From NCBI GenBank assembly GCA_902786595.1, contig CADADB010000018.1:1-47508 (forward strand): 47,508 nucleotides of DNA. The letters run 5' to 3'. Position 1 is the first letter of the stretch. Every line of letters starts with the position of its first letter. A program made the translations under genes and the position numbers. Under the pieces are notes generated by a model that did not search any database, had not been told where the DNA came from, and saw only the letters and a list, made by a program, of their open reading frames with translations. Shown here in pieces: positions 32,938 through 40,500 of the stretch. Source of the DNA: an uncultured Bacteroidota bacterium (lineage in GTDB: Bacteria; Bacteroidota; Bacteroidia; Bacteroidales; WCHB1-69).

Positions 32938-34015
32938 TGATCTGCATCATGCACAACTCCACCGAAAGCCGCTTGTTGTTCGACATCTTGTAGTTGAAAT
33001 CGCACTGGTTGGCCAGTTCCAAAGCGCGGGTAAGCAGCATCCTGTCCGCTTTCTGTGCCTGCATCTGCAATTTCTGCTTGACAGCATCAGACATCTGCAG
33101 CAACTGCACTGTACCAGGGGTCTGGGCGAGCAGCAGATTGCGAATATGCGTAGCCAACCCTGATATAAAATTCTGTGCGTCAAACCCTTTCGCCAAAATA
33201 TCATCCAAGAGCAACAGAGCTCCCGACACATCTTCGCTCAGCACCATATCCATCACCTGGAAATAGTTGTCCACATCTAACACATTGAGGTTCTGGATAG
33301 TATCCTTGTAGGTAATGTTCTTGCCCGAAAAGCTAACCAGCTGGTCAAAGATGGAGAGCGCGTCACGAAGGGCACCGTCGGCTTTGGTGGCTACCACACG
33401 CAGGGCATCCTCCTCGGCGGTTACGCCTTCCTGTTGCGCCACGTATTGCAGGTGACGTACTATGTCGTTATCATTAATCCGCTTGAAATCATACACTTGA
33501 CAGCGGGAAAGTATCGTCGGGAGAATCTTGTGTTTCTCTGTCGTGGCCAAAATAAACTTGGCGTATGCGGGGGGTTCCTCCAAGGTTTTCAAGAAAGCGT
33601 TGAAGGCCGAACCCGAAAGCATGTGGACCTCATCAATGATATAGACCTTATACTTGGCACCTTGCGGAGGAATGCGTACTTGATCCACCAAATCACGGAT
33701 ACCATCCACAGAGTTGTTCGAGGCAGCATCCAGCTCAAAAACGTTGAAAGAGGCGGAATTGTTGAAGGCATTGCATGAGTCACAGGTGTTGCAGGGCTCG
33801 AAATCATCCGTCAAGTGCTCGCAGTTCAGCGCTTTGGCGAAGATGCGGGCGCAGGTGGTCTTTCCCACCCCACGCGGTCCGCAAAACAGGAACGCCTGCG
33901 CCACCTGGTTGTTCCGGATAGCGTTTTTCAGCGTCGATGTGATGTTCTCCTGCCCCACCACGGATCTGAACGTAGAAGGTCTGTATTTTCTAGCTGATAC
34001 GATGAAGTTCTCCAT
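32885..34015 (-). CDS. dnaX: DNA polymerase III subunit gamma/tau, first part (gamma-like)
   Basis: 376 residues. AAA+ clamp-loader ATPase: Walker A CGPRGVGKTTCARIF at about 45-59, four zinc cysteines in CEHLTDDFEPCNTCDSC, Walker B/DExx in YIIDEVHMLSG, sensor 1 ILATTE, SRC motif TILSRCQVYDF, and the collar domain III to about 365. The frame stops just after domain III, where other Bacteroidota continue without interruption. The tail lies in the +1 frame (32167-32937). The short product would be a competent gamma-like clamp-loader subunit. Own -7 box at 34048-34055. Confidence 0.92.
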   Translation of the reverse strand: MENFIVSARKYRPSTFRSVVGQENITSTLKNAIRNNQVAQAFLFCGPRGVGKTTCARIFAKALNCEHLTDDFEPCNTCDSCNAFNNSASFNVFELDAASNNSVDGIRDLVDQVRIPPQGAKYKVYIIDEVHMLSGSAFNAFLKTLEEPPAYAKFILATTEKHKILPTILSRCQVYDFKRINDNDIVRHLQYVAQQEGVTAEEDALRVVATKADGALRDALSIFDQLVSFSGKNITYKDTIQNLNVLDVDNYFQVMDMVLSEDVSGALLLLDDILAKGFDAQNFISGLATHIRNLLLAQTPGTVQLLQMSDAVKQKLQMQAQKADRMLLTRALELANQCDFNYKMSNNKRLSVELCMMQINANYVYMRHRARQSQER

Positions 34016-34047
34016 AATAGCTCTCTTTTTCGCAAATGTTCAATTTG

Positions 34048-34055
34048 CAAAAATA
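34048..34055 (-). promoter_or_regulatory. -7 box TATTTTTG for dnaX
   Basis: The minus strand reads TATTTTTG followed by C, 33 bp upstream of the dnaX ATG at 34015. Confidence 0.55.
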
Positions 34056-34066
34056 CATTTTTTTAC

Positions 34067-34108
34067 GATTTGAGATTTGAGATTTACGTTTTTCGATTTA
34101 CGATTTAC
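34067..34108. repeat. heptamer array GATTTGA/GATTTAC, six units
   Basis: Units GATTTGA x2, GATTTAC, GTTTTTC, GATTTAC x2. Bases 34098-34100 are the stop codon of the metallopeptidase gene, so its last codons (VRKS) are written in repeat units. Confidence 0.82.
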
Positions 34109-34649
34109 GAACCGCCATGCGCGTCGCCTTCCGCGCCTCCTTCCAACGCGGAAAATAGCGGTCCATCAGCGCGTGGAACTTCGGACCGTGATTGGCTTCG
34201 ATAAGATGCGCAAGTTCATGAACCACAACGTGTTCCACACACCAATCAGGCAACAGCAACAGATAGGTGCTGAACTGGATGGTCCCCGTTTTCTTGTTGC
34301 AGGAGCCCCATCGGGAAATCGTGGGCTTGTAGGTGATTTTGGTGGGTTGAACCCCCATCAAAGCGGTGTATTTCAACAACAGGGGTCTCAACATTTCATC
34401 CAGTCGTTCAACTGCCTCCTGGACCTGCTCTTTGGTCTCCAACGGCAACTGTGCATAGAAATTGTAACGTTTCGCATTGACGTCTGCCACCTTCCGCATC
34501 GCCTGCGCGATCCAGGCCTCGTTGTCCTGCACAAACCGCATCACCGTTTTCTTGGATGTAAGATACGGGGCGGTCACATGCAGGTCGCCATTGCTAACCA
34601 CGCGCATCGACATGCGCCGTGTCCGCCTGTAGGTTATTTTGATGTTCAT
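34098..34649 (-). CDS. YgjP-like (M48/DUF45) metallopeptidase
   Basis: 183 residues from the ATG at 34649 (MNIKITYRRTRRMSMRV); an in-frame ATG at 34664 is less likely. The zinc motif VVHELAHLIEANHGPKFHAL (HExxH with third ligand His) is at about 135-155, preceded by RWGSCNKKTGTIQF, a signature of the YgjP/SprT-like group. Members have been linked to nucleotide pyrophosphohydrolysis as well as peptidase activity, so activity is uncertain. Probably cytoplasmic. It follows two small envelope proteins and a sirtuin on the same strand. Confidence 0.85.
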   Translation of the reverse strand: MNIKITYRRTRRMSMRVVSNGDLHVTAPYLTSKKTVMRFVQDNEAWIAQAMRKVADVNAKRYNFYAQLPLETKEQVQEAVERLDEMLRPLLLKYTALMGVQPTKITYKPTISRWGSCNKKTGTIQFSTYLLLLPDWCVEHVVVHELAHLIEANHGPKFHALMDRYFPRWKEARKATRMAVRKS

Positions 34650-34672
34650 TTTTTGGTGGGTCAAGGGAGAGA

Positions 34673-34700
34673 GGGGTAAGGGGTAAGGGTAATGGGTTAG
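34673..34700. repeat. heptamer array GGGGTAA, four units
   Basis: Units GGGGTAA x2, GGGTAAT, GGGTTAG, overlapping the last bases of the minus-strand gene that ends at 34697. Confidence 0.72.
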
Positions 34701-35194
34701 GTTTCAAATCTTATTGTCGTGCTATGGAACAGTGTGTCGCGGGCAACGATTATAAAAAAGCATTCGTAGGGCATGTTGCGATAGAGGTCACGGAGTTTGA
34801 CGCGGGCGGCATTTCGTCGCAAAGTGGCATCCACCGTATTCCACACCTCTTCTCCGAGTGAGCGATAGCATAGCACCGCACGGCGGCAGGGAGGTGCAGA
34901 CTCGTCTAAACGGCAGCGGAAGGTCACCGTAGGATGAGCACCGGCAAGCGGGCTCCAACGGTTCTCCACAAGGACGTCTTCCGCGGTGAAATGGATCATC
35001 GGGGATCCTTTTTCCTGATCTCCTACCGGACTTTCCTGTTCTCTCCGTGCTTTTTCACGCGCATTCGACTCCATCTGATGTTGTAAAAAAAGGATAAGGC
35101 ACAGCAGAAACGCTGCGCCCACAAACACCCACAGCCACGGACTTCGTGCCGTAGAGAATGCTTTCTTATCCGAACGAGGGACAATGGCTCCCAT
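34697..35194 (-). CDS. single-pass membrane protein, unknown
   Basis: 165 residues from the ATG at 35194 (MGAIVPRSDKKAFSTARSPW), one base after the stop of the upstream lipoprotein gene; an upstream in-frame ATG at 35254 lies in that gene. One membrane helix (WLWVFVGAAFLLCLILFL, about 20-38), a charged linker (REKARREQESPVGDQEKG) and a beta-rich periplasmic domain with RWSPLAGAHPTVTFRCRL and LRDLYRNMPYECFFIIVARD. No domain recognised. Coupled to the lipoprotein gene, suggesting joint envelope function. Confidence 0.7.
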   Translation of the reverse strand: MGAIVPRSDKKAFSTARSPWLWVFVGAAFLLCLILFLQHQMESNAREKARREQESPVGDQEKGSPMIHFTAEDVLVENRWSPLAGAHPTVTFRCRLDESAPPCRRAVLCYRSLGEEVWNTVDATLRRNAARVKLRDLYRNMPYECFFIIVARDTLFHSTTIRFET

Positions 35195-35195
35195 C

Positions 35196-35633
35196 CTAAT
35201 AGTTGGACCTTGAAAACATCTGCAACTTCCAATGATTCCCTTTCTCGTCGTCAAACTCTATCAGCAGCTCACTCTTGGTCAGTTTGAGAATTTTAGCCGT
35301 GAAATCATACTCCTTCCCGAAGAAAGTGTACTGGAAGTTAATGGTCTTTTTCTTCTGGTCGGCCACCCAAAAAGCGAAAGAGGACTCTCGATAGTCGTTG
35401 CCGTATCTGGCCATCACCGACATGACATGATCCGCGTATATATAATAGAATGTCTTCGGCGCATAACCTATATACTCCGTGGAGTCAATCTCCTCGCCGT
35501 TGAGATAGGTATGAGACACCTGCCAGGATTTCACGATGCGGTAATCGATGGAGAAGAGATTCTCACAAGAGGTGCACAGAACGGCGGTAATCCCGCACAA
35601 AAGGGCAACACAAATTTTCGCCAATTTATTCAT
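35196..35633 (-). CDS. lipocalin-like small lipoprotein, unknown
   Basis: 145 residues from the ATG at 35633 (MNKLAKICVALLCGITAVLC); an in-frame ATG at 35675 lies in the sirtuin gene. Lipoprotein signal with Cys in LCTSCENLF. The mature part (SIDYRIVKSWQVSHTYLNGE ... YYIYADHVMSVMARYGND ... KSELLIEFDDEKGNHWKLQM) has the alternating-strand rhythm of lipocalin-like domains common in Bacteroidota. 19 bp behind the sirtuin gene. Confidence 0.7.
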   Translation of the reverse strand: MNKLAKICVALLCGITAVLCTSCENLFSIDYRIVKSWQVSHTYLNGEEIDSTEYIGYAPKTFYYIYADHVMSVMARYGNDYRESSFAFWVADQKKKTINFQYTFFGKEYDFTAKILKLTKSELLIEFDDEKGNHWKLQMFSRSNY

Positions 35634-35652
35634 AAAGGATTCTTCTCTTTGA

Positions 35653-36333
35653 TTATTTACTGCAAAGTTGTCCATACAGTTGCCGCATTCCGACGGTCGC
35701 TTTTTCCGTGATGTAAGTCACCCGGCGGGAGATGGCCCCCGGCTGCTTCGGGTCGATGACGTATATCTCTGCATTGGCAGGTGCATAATAGAGCAGACCC
35801 GCTGCAGGATAGACGGCCAACGAAGTACCGATAATGATGAGAATATCGCACTGCTCCACCTCGCGGGCGGCGGCGTCGAGCAACGGCACGGCCTCGCCGA
35901 ACCAGACGATGAACGGGCGCAGCAACGAACCGTCCTTGGCACGCTCACCGTATTTCATCGGTTTGTAGCCGATGTCGAAAACCTCCGTCTTGCGTTCGTT
36001 GCAGGCCTTGGTCAGCTCGCCGTGCAGATGGATAATCTTCGAGGAACCGCCGCGCTCGTGCAGGTTATCGACGTTCTGCGTGACCACCGTCACGTCGTAC
36101 TGTTCCTCCAGCTTCGCCACCAGCTTGTGCGCGTCGTTGGGCTCGCAATGCTCCAACTGAGCACGCCGCTCGTTGTAGAAGTCGATGATTAGCTGCGGGT
36201 TGCGGTACCACCCGTCAATGGTGGCCACATCCTCCACATTATGGTTTTCCCAAAGGCCGTCGCTGTCGCGAAACGTGCTGATGCCGCTCTCCGCAGAGAT
36301 ACCGGCACCGGAAAGGACTACGATCTTTTTCAT
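35653..36333 (-). CDS. cobB: Sir2 family NAD-dependent deacylase lacking zinc cysteines
   Basis: 226 residues. NAD motifs GAGISAESGISTFRD at about 9-23, TQNVDNLHERGG and the catalytic His in IIHLHGELTKAC. FYNERRAQL contains the Y-x-x-R pair of class III sirtuins, suggesting preference for succinyl or malonyl lysine, by family knowledge. The zinc-ribbon region (KACNERKTEVFDIGYKPMKY) has one Cys only, not the usual CxxC pairs. It removes acyl groups from protein lysines in the cytoplasm. First gene of a likely operon with the downstream lipoprotein and membrane protein. Confidence 0.92.
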   Translation of the reverse strand: MKKIVVLSGAGISAESGISTFRDSDGLWENHNVEDVATIDGWYRNPQLIIDFYNERRAQLEHCEPNDAHKLVAKLEEQYDVTVVTQNVDNLHERGGSSKIIHLHGELTKACNERKTEVFDIGYKPMKYGERAKDGSLLRPFIVWFGEAVPLLDAAAREVEQCDILIIIGTSLAVYPAAGLLYYAPANAEIYVIDPKQPGAISRRVTYITEKATVGMRQLYGQLCSK

Positions 36334-36340
36334 TTATTAA

Positions 36341-36393
36341 TGGTTATGGGTTATGGGTTATTGGTTATTGAGGGTTATTGGTTATTGGTTATT
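36341..36393. repeat. heptamer array GGTTATT, seven units in two blocks
   Basis: Units TGGTTAT, GGGTTAT x2, TGGTTAT (36341-36368), four bases, then GGTTATT x3 (36373-36393). The array fills the gap between the sirtuin start and pfkA; bases 36389-36391 are the TAA stop of pfkA. The same unit opens the array at 18469. Confidence 0.87.
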
Positions 36394-37492
36394 CGTCGCC
36401 GAAGGCCATGCCGACGCCGCGGGCCGTGCGTACGAGGAAGTCGTCTGGTTTCACGAGGTGCGGTTCCTTGACGGCCTCTTCGAGAGGGACGTATGAGATA
36501 TCCGGGTGGCGATAGACCACGAGGTTGCCGTATTTCTTCTCCTTGACGAGCTCGAAGGCCTTCACGCCGAACTCGGTGGCGAGGATGCGGTCATAGGCCA
36601 CGGGAGTGCCGCCGCGCTGCAGGTGTCCGAGCACCGTCACGCGGATGTCGTGCTCGATGCCGAGGTCGAGGAGTTCCTGTTTCAGGACGTCCCCTACCCC
36701 ACCGAGCTTGATGTGCTGGTCGCCCACAGCGGTCGGGGCTTTGCCGACAACATCGCCGCCGACCCGTTTCGCGCCCTCGGCAATCACGATGTTGCAGAAG
36801 CCCATGCCGTTCTTGTAGCGAGCTTCGATTTTCTTGGCGATGGCCTCGGGACGGTACGGGATTTCGGGGATGATGCAGACGTCCGCACCTCCGGCAATGG
36901 CCGTGTGCAGGGCAATCCAGCCCGCGTCGCGACCCATCACCTCCATGATGAAGACGCGGTTGTGGCTCTCGGCCGTCGTCACCAGCTTGTCAATGGCCTC
37001 CGTGGCAATCTGCACCGCCGTCTGGAAACCGAAAGTGAAGTCCGTGCTCGACAGGTCGTTGTCGATGGTCTTGGGCACGCCCACCACGGGAATGCCGATA
37101 TTGAGAAGATCCAGGGAGATGCGTTGCGAGCCGTCGCCGCCGATGTTGATGATGGCGTCGAAGCCCATGTTCTCGAAACGCTTCTTCATGAGCTGTGAAC
37201 GGTCCTCCATCTTCCAGCTGCCATCGGGCTGCCGCACAGGGAAATGGAACGGACCGCCCTTGTTGGTGGTCTTGATGATGGTGCCGCCCTTCACATGCAG
37301 TCCGGAGACCATGCTCTCGGTGAGCTCCACAATCTCCACATTGTCCTTCAGGATGCCGTTGAACGACTCAATACAGCCGTACACCTGCCATTCGTCTGCC
37401 TCCAAGGCCGCGCGTTTCACAATGCCGCGGATCACCGCGTTCAAACCGGGACAGTCGCCACCGCCCGTCGCTACCAATATTTTATGTGACAT
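36389..37492 (-). CDS. pfkA: 6-phosphofructokinase
   Basis: 367 residues. GGGDCPGLNAVIRGIVK at the N-terminus, INIGGDGSQR near 115, PKTIDNDLSSTDFTFGFQTA and MGRDAGWIALHTAIAGG are PFK signatures. The GGDGS glycine favours ATP, but the Lys in PKTIDND is usual in pyrophosphate-dependent enzymes; this mixed pair marks the group III PFKs, in which ATP use is typical. It phosphorylates fructose 6-phosphate in glycolysis. -7 box at 37516-37523. The stop codon lies in a heptamer unit. Confidence 0.93.
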   Translation of the reverse strand: MSHKILVATGGGDCPGLNAVIRGIVKRAALEADEWQVYGCIESFNGILKDNVEIVELTESMVSGLHVKGGTIIKTTNKGGPFHFPVRQPDGSWKMEDRSQLMKKRFENMGFDAIINIGGDGSQRISLDLLNIGIPVVGVPKTIDNDLSSTDFTFGFQTAVQIATEAIDKLVTTAESHNRVFIMEVMGRDAGWIALHTAIAGGADVCIIPEIPYRPEAIAKKIEARYKNGMGFCNIVIAEGAKRVGGDVVGKAPTAVGDQHIKLGGVGDVLKQELLDLGIEHDIRVTVLGHLQRGGTPVAYDRILATEFGVKAFELVKEKKYGNLVVYRHPDISYVPLEEAVKEPHLVKPDDFLVRTARGVGMAFGDE

Positions 37493-37515
37493 AAAGCTTC
37501 TTGTTTATTAATTTG

Positions 37516-37523
37516 CAAAGGTA
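37516..37523 (-). promoter_or_regulatory. -7 box TACCTTTG for pfkA
   Basis: The minus strand reads TACCTTTG followed by C, 23 bp upstream of the ATG at 37492. Confidence 0.6.
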
Positions 37524-37542
37524 CATATTTTTCAATACACTC

Positions 37543-40500
37543 CTACCCCAATGTTGTAATAAACCCCTTATAAAATAGCAGCCGACCGTTCTTGTCGGTC
37601 AGGCGGATAATATAGTTGTATATGTTGTTCGGGAAAATCTGCCCGTTCACCGTTCCGTCCCACTTGAAATTCTTATCCTGAGCAGAATAAACCAATTCAC
37701 CCCATCTATTATATATATACAACTCGAAATCTTCAATCCAGAATTTCTGGTCCTCTAAAAGACAGAATACATCATTCAATCCATCTGACTTTCCTGGTGT
37801 AATGGCATTCGGAAGATACAATTCCCATAGGCAGGTATTGATGAAATAGTAAGCTTTAATCTCACATCCTTGGTAATGCGCCGTCACGGTGTATGTACCT
37901 GGAGATTGGACCTCTATGAAAGGTGAATGCTCTCCAGTGCTCCAGTTGTAATCATCCACCATATCCGACAGCGACAAAATCGTAGAATAATGCTCGCAAA
38001 AATCATCTTCCGAAGAGACAATTTCCGTGGAACTTCCGATAACACCCAACTCAAGCGTAACCACACTGTCACAACCATTTTCTGCTGTAAAGTTGCAAAT
38101 ATAAGTACCTTCATCTGCATAATGGTGACTGCCCATTACCATCTCTCGTCCCTCGCAAATCACGGTATCCACCACACTGCTTTTTACAGGCAGCACATTG
38201 ATCGTCAACGAAATAGAACTATCACACCCCATTATAGAGGTCAATAACGTATCTAGTTGCAGAAGACCGGTGTCAGAAATGTCAATTTGGGAGAAGGGCG
38301 GAAAAGAGAACAACTCGTCAGTTTGGCAGATAGAGGTGGTAAGCGTGTCAAAAAAATGAACCACGCTGGCACTGACCTCACCCAAAGCCGAAGGAATCAG
38401 AATATCTAGACTCCAGCCAGATGAGTTCCCCCATGGGTTGGACACGAACTTGAAAGTGAGCGTGTTACTCAATATCGTGAGGTCTGCCGGCAACGTAGAA
38501 CCCGTATAGGATCCAACAAGCGAGCCATCTGCTGCATACAAAAACAATGTATCCCCTTCTGATATCAGGAGATCGTGGAAACGCACAAGGAAAAAGCCAA
38601 CGTCAGGAGATTGAAATGTATGCGTGAGCGTTTCGTTATTCGAGTATGGATTTTCGTCGCCACCCGAATCATAGAGGCGCACACCTTGACCTGACTGAAT
38701 CACCGTTGTCCCATTCTGCATATCCATCCACAAATCCATTCTCCCAATATGGGCAGGACAATTATCTTGATACCAGAGCGCCATATACAGGGTGGTATCC
38801 ACCAAGAGTTCTGGTATCGTATAGACAGAAGCATCACCCAAAGCATGCAACGTATCTTGTTGTAAATCAACACACAACAAATCATTGTCGTACCAATTCA
38901 AGATACAGGGACTGGCGAGGTCGGACGTGGCTGTGAACATGGCATCGCTACCGAAGCACACCATCAAGTTCTCAGCGGAAACCGAGACGGAATCCGCCAT
39001 AACCGACACAGGATAAGGCGACACTTGAATGGTGTCTGACGATTGATATCCAGGACAATAGAGGTCAACTAGGTCGCTCACCCAAAAGAGATTTTCGGTT
39101 TCAATCGGGAAAAAGAGCGAAAGGGTGTCATGAGTCGATACGGACAAGGGCTGCAGCGATTGAGTCCCGGCATAAAAACGTCCCAAATTGAAATACACGT
39201 TCTCGTTTCCCAATGCGGAAATATCTAACTGCACAGTGTCTCCAGCGCATACCGTATCTAACGTACTTATAAACACTTGTGGTTGGCAAAGCACATTCAG
39301 GTAAAGACTGTCCTTGATCGATGTCGCGCAACCCGTATTCAACAGTTCAACCACCAACCACCCACTCGAGGAGGTATCGGCCGCATAGAAGCTGATATGC
39401 TCGCCTGTTGCGGTAAAATTCTCCGGCCCACTCCACAAACTGGTAATATAATTGTTGAACGGAAGTGACGACAACATGACCGTATCCCCTATGCATATCC
39501 CTGGATTGGGCTGTCCGCCTTCGAACCACAACAACTGACTCTGATCAATCGACATGGCCACAATGTTGATATAATAACTGTTTTCACAGGAATCTATCAC
39601 ATAAACGGACATTTCCTGCCCTAATTGCATGGGGATATCATAAAAGAGACCACTTTGATTAGTGCCCAACAAACTTCCATGCATATCCGGCTGACTGTAC
39701 ACTTTATAGGTGTACGGAGAGGAACCATTTATGGCGCGTACAATGACCGAACCGATGTTTGCCGTGGAGTCGCACACCACCGCATAAGCTTTCTCGAAAT
39801 CCACCCTGACTCGCACGAAATGGATGGTGTCTATCTTGGCATATTCGTCACAGCCCCAAAAATACATTTTTATGACATAATCGCCGGGTATAGTGAATCT
39901 GAACGGCACATTCATGCTCGTTGATGTAGTAGAATAACCTCCAATTTCCCCCGAGAGCAAAACGATACTCGGAGAATAATCATGCCATGTAATCTCAGGT
40001 ACGTCATTGCTTACATTTGAGTTGATATAATATGAGTATTGCCTGTATCTTCCGGCTATAGGAAATACAAGCAGATCATTGCATTCCTGTTCCGTATGAT
40101 ATACAGGGTCCTCAATCCATTCCCATGTTGTGTAATAGGAATTACTAATGTTTATCTGCAATGTGTCAATACCGCATACTGTCTCGCACACGAAGATATA
40201 CAATCCTCCCGGCAGACCGTTGTTTCTAATGGTCACATTCATACCTTGTGCCACAATAGTAGCATCGTTGTTCACCGTATCGTCCTTTACGATTGTCCAT
40301 TCTCCTTGAGCGTAAGTGGCGGTAAAATTGTACTTGTCGTACAGTGGGCTTTCGATCAACCGCACAACCACGGAATCTCGGAACAAAGGGAAAGGAGTTG
40401 GATTTTCATATACGGAGACCGAACTTTCCCCATAACAAGATGAATATACGTAGGACGTTATGTTCCATGAGAAAGGTCTTTCGACGGATGATGTGTCCCT

